Shown here in pieces: positions 1 through 8,526 of a stretch of DNA of 54,619 bases. The notes beneath the pieces are model-generated. The model made no database searches, was not told the origin of the DNA, and saw nothing but the letters and a program-made list of their open reading frames with translations. Source of the stretch: SXRF01 sp039808985 (lineage in GTDB: Bacteria > Pseudomonadota > Alphaproteobacteria > Rickettsiales > SXRF01); assembly GCA_039808985.1 (NCBI GenBank), contig JBDHUC010000010.1:1-54619 (forward strand), written 5' to 3'. Within the stretch, counting starts at the first letter, position 1; each line of letters starts with the position of its first letter. The translations under genes were made by a program, and so were the position numbers.

Positions 1-2
1 AC

Positions 3-89
3 AAACCCGCTATTTTATTAGCGAAAGCTGATAAAACTGTTGTTAAAATAAGTCCAGACTATGCGAAAATTCCCAGCCACACACGCTAA
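3..89 (+). CDS. possible 3' end of an upstream gene (partial)
   Basis: An open frame enters from the left edge and ends at a TAA at 87-89, giving about 28 residues with a plausible protein composition. No domain can be recognised in so short a piece, and chance openness cannot be excluded. From 90 to about 300 I see no gene, only AT-rich spacer, before the repeat cluster starts. Confidence 0.25.
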   Translation, partial: KPAILLAKADKTVVKISPDYAKIPSHTR

Positions 90-300
90 ACAAACAAAAT
101 GTTAAATGAAAAAAGGGGATAAAGAATCAAATCGTGCAAACATTCAAATCATAACTTGCTGTTGCGCATGGGCTGAATCCTGCTAAGATAATGCTGCGTC
201 TAGAAAACGCATCCAAAACCGTTCACCGCTCACGACAGGACGATTTTTTGTGTCCGCAATTTGCAGCGCATATCTTCTATGTCGGGAGTGCGGTGGAATG

Positions 301-550
301 AAATACCCATAAGCATTGCAATTGCATTTGGCTTTCGCTGGATGTGTCGTCATCCTGCGAATGCGTGAGCATTGCGCAGGATCTTGGGATTACGGATTGA
401 GATCCTGTGCTACGGCTTCGCCGTCCACAGGATGACAAGAACCCCGCCAAGTAGCGGGGTCTGGGGCTTAGACCTAATGCCGGATGCCGCCCTGCGGCGG
501 CATGACAAGCTGGGAAAATATCAAATGCAATTGCCATGTACCCATAAGGG
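301..550. repeat. composite palindromic repeat cluster
   Basis: This is the non-coding spacer before the YhdP-like gene. It holds several hairpin modules: one with arms ATCCTGCG/CGCAGGAT near 350-383; one at 401-437 whose reverse complement matches 12083-12119 at about 35 of 37 positions; a GC-rich hairpin around 441-461 (CCCCGC/GCGGGG); and GCCGCC/GGCGGC near 485-501. The outer parts are inverted copies of each other (GCAATTGCATTT near 316 and AAATGCAATTGC near 523), and CCATAAG occurs at both ends. The same modules recur at 16826-17010. Open frames through this region are artefacts of the repeat. Confidence 0.8.
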
Positions 551-671
551 GAATACATCGCACACGAGGTAATAGCGTGTTTTCTAGACTCCCGGCGCTT
601 AAAGAGGAGAAAAAACATGAATTACAGCACCAGATTACTTCGCAAGAAGTATTGTTGGATAATAATGCGCC

Positions 672-3600
672 CTAATTCGGGGCAGTTTTCTTCGGCTTAT
701 CGAATATATCGAACAGGCCGCGCAGGAATCCCGGGGTTAAGATTGATAATGGGTTAACTCCCACCTTGGCATTCTGCTCGGTGCCTTTAACGCTGTAACG
801 GGCAGCAAACACGCCCTGCCCCTCGCCCCCTACCAGCATATCACCAAGGATGGGAACATTGCCAAGGACATTATTAAGCGTATATGCTGGCACTACCGTT
901 CCTTCTAGGTCCAGCGTTTTTTCAGGGAATGTTATGGTCCCGTCAACAGTCATGCCTATAGCCGAACCAAAAGTTTTACCTTTTTCGATGGTCACTACAT
1001 CATTATGCAAGGTAAAAGGCATATTTAGCTGCTTAAAACGTATGCCGTTTCCTGCAAGCGCATCAATAAATCCGGTCAGGGATGCAAGGGAAAGTATCTT
1101 GCCAAGAAGCGGCGCATCCTTAATGGTATGCTCCGATATATCGAGAGTGCCTTTAAGCGTGCTGCCGCTTTCATCATCCCTGTAATTACCATTTAGCGTC
1201 AGTGTACCGCCATTCATGCCATCCAATACGCCGGAAGCATGAAGGAATGAGCCAGCATCATCTGCGGTAACCTGTAATTTTCTCTGCCTTTTAGAATTAT
1301 TCTCAATTTTAAAGGAAAATGCTTTTTTAGAATCGCTATACCCAGTGAAATTAGCGCGCTGGCAGATATTGCTGTCGCAAAACAAGCTACCCTTCAGTGA
1401 AGACAGTTCCCTGTCTTTGCCCAGTATAAGCTTACCTATGTCGGCATTAAGTTGAATTGCAGGAAAATTTTTAAATGAGAATCCGTCATCATCTTTTGCC
1501 ATATAAGCGCTTAAATCCAGGGTGTCAGCAGTTATATCCAACTGCGTTCCTTTCTCATTCTTTTCATATCTCAACTTTTCAATATCATTATCTCCCAATG
1601 AAAATTTCCCGATATTAAGTGCGGCTAATGATGAAAAATCCTGAGAAAGAGCCGCCGAGCCTTTAGCGCTTATTTTTTTTCCGCTTAAGTTAAAGGAAGT
1701 GATATTAAGCGCGCCGTCTTTTTTATCGGTGGCAATTTCAAGTACAGCACCCTCACCTGACGGTTTCTGCCAGCCTATATCAGCAAGGTTAATATCGGCA
1801 GCATCAAGATTAAGCGTTGCCTCAACCTGCTCGGCCTTATCACCAAGCCTGACACTAGCGTTAACCCCTATAGCGCCCTTCATGAAAGGCAAGTCGGGAT
1901 AGCCGAAACGTTTTAAATTCTCTATCGCACAAGTGGCATTTATATCTAAAACAGTATCAATTCCTTTTTCAGGGGTGAATAAATATTTTACCGTGCTTTT
2001 GTTAATCGTAGCTCCATTGACCTCGCCTAAACCTGAAAATTCAATTCCGCTGTTATCTACATTTATTGAACCGCTGGCCCCGACTATATCAAACTTATGC
2101 AGAAAATCTTTCTGGCTGATACCGGCAACTACTGCTTTCACATCATAGCTTATAACATCTTCCGCTTTCTTACCTTTGGGCGCGAAGAAATTAAACCCAA
2201 CCCTGGCCTCTCCCTTTACCGTTCCCTTAACCTCATTTTCACGCAGGCCGAGATGCTCAGCATGCTTAAGGCGCGGAAGGCCAAGGAAATGTACAATATC
2301 CCTGGCCGGGGCATCGGCATGCAGTTCCACATTTATATAGGGATTATCGGCATTCAAATCGTCGATAATAACACGGCCATCGCTTAGCTTTGTTTTTTCA
2401 AGATAATCGGCTGAGGCAATATCGGCAAGCAACCCAATACCATCAATATGGATTGTTCCTTTAACATGGCTAACAGGAGGATGCTCAGGCAGGTAAAGTA
2501 TGCTTAAATTTTCAACGTCAATATTTGCTTCAACTGCTTCCTTAGGCAAAACAGGCTTTGCCAGGTCGCCTTTTTTAATATCAAGCGCGAGGGTCGCCTT
2601 TTCTATTTTTCCATTACTTATACTCTGCGTTACCCATTCCCTGGTTTGCGGTGAAAGAGCAAGCGGCCACAACACTGGCACCTTGTCACCGGGCGCATCA
2701 TGCAGGGTTAAATCCGCCTTTATTTCAGGAGTTGCGGAAGGATCAGATACGGTATCAAAAAAACTCGCGCCGCCATTTGCAGTTAGCTGGGCCCCTTCAA
2801 TGTTAGCTTTCAATGTTTCAAGGTTAATGCTGTTCGTATTCGCGGCATACGCTGCTTTTAAACGTAAAGTAGTAATCGGAACAGGGCCAGAAAATCTTTT
2901 TGATATTATAGAACCGTTATGGCCGAAAATATCCACACCTGCATCATTAAGATTACCCTGGCTATCAAACGACATACTGACAGTCCCATTTATAGGGACC
3001 GCAAATGATTTTATAGCTTCATTATCGGAAAACAATCCCGCCAGCACATCCGGCATAAGCTCGGAAAACTCCACCTCTCCATTAATCATTGGGTTATTGG
3101 GCCTGAATGCAAGCTGTGTACGTATCTCAGCACTATTATCACTATAGTGGATTTTTCCTGAGCTGATTACTTTAATTTCACCATCCTTATTACGCGCAAG
3201 ATCAATATTAAGGCCGTCCGCTTCAAAGAACATATGCTGCCTTATGTCGCTTACATGCAATTGGGCCTGATGGATAGCTATTTTACGCAGATGCCGCAGC
3301 GTACCTGCCTCACTTTGCTTAAGGAATGAGGAAAGAAGAACGGAAAACGGCACGGTCGGAGATGAATCAACTGATTTATCATCGGGGCTTTGTTCAAAAC
3401 CAAAGCCGAAGCTGCGATCATCATTCTGCACAAGGTTCATTACAGGCGCGCTTACAGTGAGTGAAGTAGGGACAACCTGGCCAAGGGGAAGGTATAGTAT
3501 ATCAATGCCCAGGGCTATTTCCGGGAAAACCGTGAATATCTTACCTTCCCTGGTTAAAACCGATACATTGTGCAGGCGTATATCCACCGGGTGTTTCCAG

Positions 3601-3806
3601 CCATCCCAGATAAGCCTGGTTTCATCTATCTTTACATTATAACTTTCATCGACGCTGGAAAGGGCATTTTCTATGTAAGGTGTTATGGCAGCGAGGGAAC
3701 GCGGCCCGGTGGCAACCCACAAAAGCAAGGCATTAAACGCCAGAAGCGCCGAAATCACCAGCATCAGCATCACACCTAAAAAAAATCTGAATATTTTGCT
3801 TCGCAA
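672..3806 (-). CDS. YhdP/AsmA-like envelope protein (DUF3971 type)
   Basis: A 1044-residue protein with one N-terminal membrane segment (about residues 8-32) followed by a long periplasmic region rich in beta-strand-like repeats. A C-terminal AsmA-like part contains a conserved-looking stretch (GTITFPEKTLDLEG). Size and layout match the YhdP/TamB/AsmA superfamily, whose members bridge the inner and outer membrane and have been linked to phospholipid transport to the outer membrane; that role here is inferred. The frame opens with TTG at 3806. The first in-frame ATG codons lie inside the membrane segment, so TTG is the more sensible start. It is divergent from glnE with a 77-nt spacer that must hold both promoters. 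Confidence 0.72.
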   Translation of the reverse strand: MRSKIFRFFLGVMLMLVISALLAFNALLLWVATGPRSLAAITPYIENALSSVDESYNVKIDETRLIWDGWKHPVDIRLHNVSVLTREGKIFTVFPEIALGIDILYLPLGQVVPTSLTVSAPVMNLVQNDDRSFGFGFEQSPDDKSVDSSPTVPFSVLLSSFLKQSEAGTLRHLRKIAIHQAQLHVSDIRQHMFFEADGLNIDLARNKDGEIKVISSGKIHYSDNSAEIRTQLAFRPNNPMINGEVEFSELMPDVLAGLFSDNEAIKSFAVPINGTVSMSFDSQGNLNDAGVDIFGHNGSIISKRFSGPVPITTLRLKAAYAANTNSINLETLKANIEGAQLTANGGASFFDTVSDPSATPEIKADLTLHDAPGDKVPVLWPLALSPQTREWVTQSISNGKIEKATLALDIKKGDLAKPVLPKEAVEANIDVENLSILYLPEHPPVSHVKGTIHIDGIGLLADIASADYLEKTKLSDGRVIIDDLNADNPYINVELHADAPARDIVHFLGLPRLKHAEHLGLRENEVKGTVKGEARVGFNFFAPKGKKAEDVISYDVKAVVAGISQKDFLHKFDIVGASGSINVDNSGIEFSGLGEVNGATINKSTVKYLFTPEKGIDTVLDINATCAIENLKRFGYPDLPFMKGAIGVNASVRLGDKAEQVEATLNLDAADINLADIGWQKPSGEGAVLEIATDKKDGALNITSFNLSGKKISAKGSAALSQDFSSLAALNIGKFSLGDNDIEKLRYEKNEKGTQLDITADTLDLSAYMAKDDDGFSFKNFPAIQLNADIGKLILGKDRELSSLKGSLFCDSNICQRANFTGYSDSKKAFSFKIENNSKRQRKLQVTADDAGSFLHASGVLDGMNGGTLTLNGNYRDDESGSTLKGTLDISEHTIKDAPLLGKILSLASLTGFIDALAGNGIRFKQLNMPFTLHNDVVTIEKGKTFGSAIGMTVDGTITFPEKTLDLEGTVVPAYTLNNVLGNVPILGDMLVGGEGQGVFAARYSVKGTEQNAKVGVNPLSILTPGFLRGLFDIFDKPKKTAPN

Positions 3807-3883
3807 TGTGATTTTGTCTCTTATGATATTGATTATATAGTAAAAGCTAAATAGACAATGCCATATAGAGATTAGAACAACAA

Positions 3884-6685
3884 ATGAAAAACCCCGACTA
3901 TAATCTAATTTTTAAAAAAGCAGCGGAAAGTGCGCAGAATCACTCGCAATTTCTTTCACGTCTTTTGCTATTACATAACGATGTAGCGACTAAATTACAG
4001 GAACATGGCGCAGATATTGTCTATGGTGAGTTTTGCTCAGACATGCAAAAGCTCGCAGAAAAAGAACTGGAGCAACCAGAATTAATGCGTGAGCTTCGGC
4101 TTGCCAAAGGCAGGCTTGCCCTGCTGGTTGCCCTTACCGATATTTCCGGCATATGGGATCTGGAAAAAGTCACTGCGGCCCTTTCGGATTTTGCGCAGGA
4201 CTGCCTTATAATAGCCATACGCCATCTGCTTGCCGCAGGGAAAAAGCGGGGCGATATTGTCCACGCAGACAGCAATGGCAGCGGGCTTATAATACTTGGA
4301 ATGGGTAAGCTCGGCGGGCGGGAGCTTAACTATTCCAGCGATATAGACCTTATAATATTTTACGAACCCGGCAAGCTTGGATATTCAGGGCGCTATAACG
4401 AACAGCATTTCATGAATAAAATCGCCCATGAACTGGTTTTCATAATGCAGGAACGCACGAAGGACGGCTATGTTTTCAGAACCGACCTGCGCCTGCGCCC
4501 CGACCCGGCTTCTACGCCGCCAGCCGTTACAACCGATGCGGCTTACTATTATTATGAAAGTGTCGGACAGAACTGGGAACGGGCGGCAATGATAAAAGCG
4601 CGCCCAGTCGCCGGTGACATGGAAGCAGGCGAGGGATTCCTGAAAAGCCTCACCCCGTTCATGTGGCGCAGGAGCCTGGATTTTGCTGCTATTAACGACA
4701 TACATTCTATAAAACGCCAGATGGATAGCCGGGAAAACAAACATATAAAACCGCAGGGCCATAACATAAAGCTAGGGCTTGGCGGTATCCGCGAGATAGA
4801 ATTTTATACCCAGATACATCAGCTTATATGGGGGGGGCGAGAGCCATCTTTGCGGTTGCGAGCAACATGCGACACTATGCTTATGCTGCGGGAACGCGGG
4901 CTAATATCCCCGGATAAGGAAGAAATACTTAGAAATTCCTATATATTCCTGCGCACATTGGAACACCGCATCCAGATGGTCGCCGACGAGCAGACCCATA
5001 ATGTGCCGGAGGATGATGCGGGGTTTAAGAATATTACAGAATTCATGGGCTATGAAAACACCGATGAATTTTCTGCTGCGCTGCTCAAACATCTATACGC
5101 GGTACATAAAATTTATTCATCATCATTCAAAAGCGCTGAAAAACTTGGTGACACAGGCAATCTTGTATTTACCGGCACCACCCATGACGGAGAAACGCTT
5201 AATACATTGCGCACAATGGGGTATAAGCAGCCTGAGGTCATTTCTGAAATCGTAATGGGCTGGCATCATGGCGGGGCGCGCGCCACCCGTACAAAACGCG
5301 CACGCGAGCTTCTTACCGAGATGATGCCAGCGCTGCTTAAGCGCTTATCGGAAACCGCAAATCCGGATACAGCGTTTTTGAAATTCAACGAATTCCTGAA
5401 AAAACTGCCTGCTGCTATCCAGTTATTTTCACTGTTCCAGATGAACCCGCATTTGCTGGGGCTGATTGCCGATATTATGGGTAGCGCCCCTACCCTTGCC
5501 AATACGCTTAGCCACACTCCGGAACTACTTGATGCCGTAATTTATGAGGATTTTTATTCTGAACTGCCAGAGCGCAGGCAGTTGGAAGCGCAGCTTAAGG
5601 AGAAAATGAAGCATGTGGAATTTTTTGAAGATTATATGGATAACCTCCGCCAGTTCCGCAATGAAAAACAATTCCAGGCCGGGGTTCACCTTCTTAAACA
5701 TATGATAAGCGCGCAGCAGGCAGGTGAGTTCCTTACCTCGCTTGCTGAATGCCTGGTAAATGAGGCGCTTGGGGCTGTTTTGCTGGAATTTGAAAAAACC
5801 TACGGTAAGATTCCTGGCAGCCGCTTTGCAATTATTGCCCTTGGAAAACTTGGCAGCCGCGAACTTACTTTCCTTTCTGATATTGACCTGGTTTTTGTTT
5901 ATGATGCAACTGATCTTGAGGAATATTCAGACGGAGAAAAAACCTTCACAGCCAGCGTTTATTATAATCGCCTCACACACCGGCTTTTAAACGCATTAAC
6001 AGCCATGGGGCGCGATGGCAGGTTATATGAAGTCGACACCCGCCTGCGCCCTTCAGGAAAAGACGGGGCTTTAGCAGTAAGCAGGCAGGCACTTATAAAT
6101 TATTTTGAAGGCGCGGCATGGACCTTCGAATATATGGCATTCACCAAGGCACGGGTTATAGCCGGGGACAAATCCCTTGTTGAGGAACTTGAGATATTCA
6201 TTATCAGGCAGATGACAAAATCCCGTGATATGGATAAGTTGCAGCAGGACGTAGCGGATATGCGTGAGCGCATCGCAAAAGAGTATAATTCCAACAACCC
6301 ATGGGATATAAAATATGCGCGTGGCGGGCTTATTGATATTGATTTTATCGCACAATACCTGATCCTGCGCCATGCCCATAACCTGATCGGAACCAAATCG
6401 GGCAGCGCCGGGGATATATTCACCATGCTCAAACACGCAGGCTGCATAGATGAAAAAACAGCAGATGAACTTCTCGCCGCCAACCAGTTCTTAGAACAGC
6501 TATTTAATATGCTGCGCTTATGCTCTGATAGTAAATTTGATGGCAAAACCGCACCGGAAGGATTAAAAAAACTACTGGTGGAAACCGCTGGCGAAAAAGA
6601 TTTTGAAGAACTGGATAATCATCTGCTACAAATTGAAAAAATGGTATATAGTCATTACCAAAAGCTTATAAATTCTATACTATAA
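3884..6685 (+). CDS. glnE: bifunctional glutamine synthetase adenylyltransferase/deadenylase
   Basis: A 933-residue protein close to the usual GlnE length (about 946 in E. coli). Two nucleotidyltransferase domains are visible: GKLGGRELNYSSDIDL with metal-binding aspartates D153 and D155, and GKLGSRELTFLSDIDL with D666 and D668. By family knowledge one half removes AMP from glutamine synthetase and the other attaches it, in response to PII and glutamine, so the enzyme tunes ammonium assimilation in the cytoplasm. No glnB or glnA is in the window. The ATG at 3884 has no strong Shine-Dalgarno. The stop codon lies inside the left arm of a long hairpin that probably ends transcription. Confidence 0.95.
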   Translation: MKNPDYNLIFKKAAESAQNHSQFLSRLLLLHNDVATKLQEHGADIVYGEFCSDMQKLAEKELEQPELMRELRLAKGRLALLVALTDISGIWDLEKVTAALSDFAQDCLIIAIRHLLAAGKKRGDIVHADSNGSGLIILGMGKLGGRELNYSSDIDLIIFYEPGKLGYSGRYNEQHFMNKIAHELVFIMQERTKDGYVFRTDLRLRPDPASTPPAVTTDAAYYYYESVGQNWERAAMIKARPVAGDMEAGEGFLKSLTPFMWRRSLDFAAINDIHSIKRQMDSRENKHIKPQGHNIKLGLGGIREIEFYTQIHQLIWGGREPSLRLRATCDTMLMLRERGLISPDKEEILRNSYIFLRTLEHRIQMVADEQTHNVPEDDAGFKNITEFMGYENTDEFSAALLKHLYAVHKIYSSSFKSAEKLGDTGNLVFTGTTHDGETLNTLRTMGYKQPEVISEIVMGWHHGGARATRTKRARELLTEMMPALLKRLSETANPDTAFLKFNEFLKKLPAAIQLFSLFQMNPHLLGLIADIMGSAPTLANTLSHTPELLDAVIYEDFYSELPERRQLEAQLKEKMKHVEFFEDYMDNLRQFRNEKQFQAGVHLLKHMISAQQAGEFLTSLAECLVNEALGAVLLEFEKTYGKIPGSRFAIIALGKLGSRELTFLSDIDLVFVYDATDLEEYSDGEKTFTASVYYNRLTHRLLNALTAMGRDGRLYEVDTRLRPSGKDGALAVSRQALINYFEGAAWTFEYMAFTKARVIAGDKSLVEELEIFIIRQMTKSRDMDKLQQDVADMRERIAKEYNSNNPWDIKYARGGLIDIDFIAQYLILRHAHNLIGTKSGSAGDIFTMLKHAGCIDEKTADELLAANQFLEQLFNMLRLCSDSKFDGKTAPEGLKKLLVETAGEKDFEELDNHLLQIEKMVYSHYQKLINSIL

Positions 6686-6715
6686 TCTGTATATTTTAAT
6701 ACAGATTATAGTATA
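6676..6715 (+). terminator. hairpin at the end of glnE
   Basis: A perfect 17-bp inverted repeat (6676-6692 with 6699-6715) with a 6-nt loop overlaps the glnE stop codon. It is AT-rich and followed by A's, not a T run, so it may act as an RNA 3' end or processing stem instead of a classical intrinsic terminator. A second perfect stem follows (AAAATCGTA/TACGATTTT), and an imperfect palindrome starting ACAAAATA lies near 6764-6795. Confidence 0.6.
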
Positions 6716-6810
6716 AAAATCGTAACCGAAAGTACGATTTTGCGCTGCGTAGCAAGCGTAACACAAAATATTATGATGTATCATTATATTTTGTATAGAC
6801 TATAGTGATA

Positions 6811-6891
6811 AGGAGAAATAACATGAAAGCCGCTGAAAAGACTGAAACTACCCAACTTAGCGTTGGCGATAAGGTGCCTGCGTTCGATATG
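6811..6891 (+). repeat. 81-nt direct repeat, copy 1 (5' end of bcp)
   Basis: Positions 6811-6891 are identical to 7896-7976 except for one base (T at 6875, C at 7960). The copy includes the Shine-Dalgarno AGGAG, the ATG and the first 23 codons of the peroxiredoxin gene. The two copies bracket the zincin gene. Confidence 0.97.
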
Positions 6892-6927
6892 GATATTAAT
6901 GCGCTCTCCCAGATTCTGCCTTCCTAG
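6823..6927 (+). pseudogene. truncated duplicate of the bcp 5' end
   Basis: The ATG at 6823 with its AGGAG ribosome site begins a frame whose first 23 residues match the Bcp protein downstream except A18, which is V here. It then runs out of the duplication at 6891, reads 11 unrelated residues and stops at 6925-6927. The catalytic cysteine region is absent, so it cannot be a peroxiredoxin. The end overlaps, on the opposite strand, the 3' end of the zincin gene (stop at 6896-6898). It may still be translated as a 34-residue peptide, because the ribosome site is intact. Confidence 0.85.
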
Positions 6928-7786
6928 CAGGTAGTGCTTGAGGAAGCAGAGGGGCTGATGGCGCTGGGGTTTTACCATCCTGATCCACTTCACCACCAAG
7001 GATAGCGTCCATCTTTTTACGATTATAATGAACTACCCCTTTTAAAATTTTCACATCATGCTCCGCTAAATCACGCGCATCGGTCAATACATTAGGTGGT
7101 ATTTTGTCTAATTTTTCTTTGTTGATAATTTTAAATTCACAGCTCCCATTATGCTCCACATCCTGAGGGGTTAGCGTAACACCTGTTTTTTCTTTAATAT
7201 ATGATTGTATCATCAAAGACCTAAGCCTATCAGAATCTAATGGATGGGTAATACCCCCATCATTAAAATTCTTAACAACGTTTTTAGAATTTAATTCCAT
7301 CAACCCTTCATTACCTGGATTAGCAAAATCCGCCCTACATTCACTTGCTTTATGAGAAGCATTCTTATCTCCAAAAGGATTTAATTTCTTAATTTTTTCC
7401 CACAAACCTTCAGGTTCAGCATGTGATTTGCTCTTATGGTCTATGTAATGTTGAATTTCATGCCCGATAACACCTCTCAAGGCTTCGGCAGAAAGCCTTG
7501 GATCCTTTGATATACCATGAAGGATTGACTGACCAATAGTTATAGTTTTATTATTAACATCAATCTCAGCGTTATTATTATATGAGCTTACCCTGTCTTC
7601 AGACCATGGCGTCAAGTGAATCTTGAAACCTTCTTTTTCTATATCCACCCCAAGCCTTTCAGCCTCTTTCCTTACAAACTCATATGTGACCGGAAAATTT
7701 TTCTTATCAACCTCAGTATTGCGGGTGCCAGCTTCATTTCTTATATCATTCATAAGGGCTGAATAATCAATATCTTTATAAGCCAT
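6896..7786 (-). CDS. putative zinc metalloprotease (HExxH zincin)
   Basis: I do not recognise the family by name. The protein has a clear zincin signature, GHEIQHYIDH, near the middle, followed about 45 residues later by ECRADFAN. That resembles the Glu-containing third-ligand motif of M48-type peptidases, so a zinc protease fold is likely. There is no signal peptide and no membrane segment. The C-terminal 25 residues are Pro/Ala-rich. The frame is open to 7798, but the second ATG at 7786 has GGAAG 5 nt upstream and is the better start (296 aa). It is divergent from bcp and bracketed by 81-nt direct repeats of the bcp start, so it looks like an acquired gene. Substrate and location are unknown; a secreted effector is conceivable but unproven. 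Confidence 0.7.
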   Translation of the reverse strand: MAYKDIDYSALMNDIRNEAGTRNTEVDKKNFPVTYEFVRKEAERLGVDIEKEGFKIHLTPWSEDRVSSYNNNAEIDVNNKTITIGQSILHGISKDPRLSAEALRGVIGHEIQHYIDHKSKSHAEPEGLWEKIKKLNPFGDKNASHKASECRADFANPGNEGLMELNSKNVVKNFNDGGITHPLDSDRLRSLMIQSYIKEKTGVTLTPQDVEHNGSCEFKIINKEKLDKIPPNVLTDARDLAEHDVKILKGVVHYNRKKMDAILGGEVDQDGKTPAPSAPLLPQALPARKAESGRAH

Positions 7787-7835
7787 GCTTACTTCCATAA
7801 TTTACTAGATAAACGCTTAAACTATAGATATTGTA

Positions 7836-7866
7836 ACACTTATCTCAACAAATATTTGTTACAGTT
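7836..7866. promoter_or_regulatory. palindromic operator-like site between the zincin gene and bcp
   Basis: The 14-bp perfect palindrome AACAAATATTTGTT (7847-7860) sits inside a wider inverted repeat TGTAACA...TGTTACA in the divergent spacer. It is the kind of site a dimeric regulator binds, but no regulator is identifiable. Confidence 0.35.
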
Positions 7867-7895
7867 CTGTTAAATAGTTAATTATTTGTATTTTT

Positions 7896-7976
7896 AGGAG
7901 AAATAACATGAAAGCCGCTGAAAAGACTGAAACTACCCAACTTAGCGTTGGCGATAAGGCGCCTGCGTTCGATATG
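7896..7976 (+). repeat. 81-nt direct repeat, copy 2 (inside bcp)
   Basis: This is the partner of 6811-6891, with a single mismatch. Here it forms the ribosome site and first 23 codons of the intact bcp gene. Confidence 0.97.
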
Positions 7977-8399
7977 CCAACCAATGATGGCGGGAATGCA
8001 AGCCTTGCTGGGCTTTCCGGAAAAAACATTGTACTTTATTTTTACCCCAAGGATGACACTCCGGGCTGCACCGTTGAAGCCAAGGATTTCCGCGATAATA
8101 TCAAGGAATTCGAGAAAGCTGGCACAGTTATAATCGGGGTTTCCAAGGATTCTATCAAAAGCCATGAGAAATTCGTAGAGAAATATTGCCTGCCTTTTGC
8201 CCTTGCCTCCTCTGAAAACACCAGCACCTTAGAGGATTACGGGGTATGGAAAGAGAAATTCAACTACGGGAAAAGCTATCTTGGCATAGAGCGCACCACT
8301 TTTTTGATTGATAAAAAGGGAATTATACGCCAGATATGGCGCAAAGTAAAAGTGGACGGGCATGTTGCTGCCGTTCTTAAAGAAGCTAAGGGACTGTAA
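7908..8399 (+). CDS. bcp: thioredoxin-dependent peroxiredoxin (Bcp/PrxQ)
   Basis: A 163-residue AhpC/TSA-fold protein. The peroxidatic cysteine C54 lies in PKDDTPGCTVEA, the PrxQ signature. Many PrxQ proteins have the resolving cysteine five residues later; here that position is aspartate-lysine sequence (AKDF) and the only other cysteine is C94 (KYCLPF). It therefore uses C94 or works as a 1-Cys enzyme. It reduces H2O2 and organic peroxides in the cytoplasm with thiol donors. The start at 7908 has an AGGAG site 7 nt upstream. The stop is followed immediately by a terminal-inverted-repeat element (8402-8484) that may serve as its 3' end. Confidence 0.92.
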   Translation: MKAAEKTETTQLSVGDKAPAFDMPTNDGGNASLAGLSGKNIVLYFYPKDDTPGCTVEAKDFRDNIKEFEKAGTVIIGVSKDSIKSHEKFVEKYCLPFALASSENTSTLEDYGVWKEKFNYGKSYLGIERTTFLIDKKGIIRQIWRKVKVDGHVAAVLKEAKGL

Positions 8400-8401
8400 C
8401 G

Positions 8402-8484
8402 CTAGAGCGTTTTCGCTTTAGTTGTACGTTAGGCATCCGAGGCGAAGGATAACAACGCGCACGATTAAATGGAAAATGCTCTAG
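8402..8484. repeat. palindromic interspersed element, family B, copy 1
   Basis: An 83-nt element with 13-bp ends CTAGAGCGTTTTC / GAAAATGCTCTAG (one mismatch when paired) and inner complementary GTTGT/ACAAC segments. A second copy lies at 21803-21908. Both follow directly after a gene's stop region (bcp and hflC) and could fold in RNA as 3' stems. Confidence 0.85.
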
Positions 8485-8526
8485 ATCCCCGCTCAAGGCG
8501 GTGATGATAATAAAGAAGAGAAAAAG

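Noticed and set aside
277..618. 113-residue frame on the - strand near the left end
   Set aside because: It reads through the composite palindromic repeat; the similar frame at 16717-16983 arises from the second copy.
617..754. ATG at 617 with a good AGGAG ribosome site and a short frame of about 45 residues
   Set aside because: The frame runs into the antisense of the YhdP-like gene, has no recognisable features and probably reflects a chance Shine-Dalgarno.
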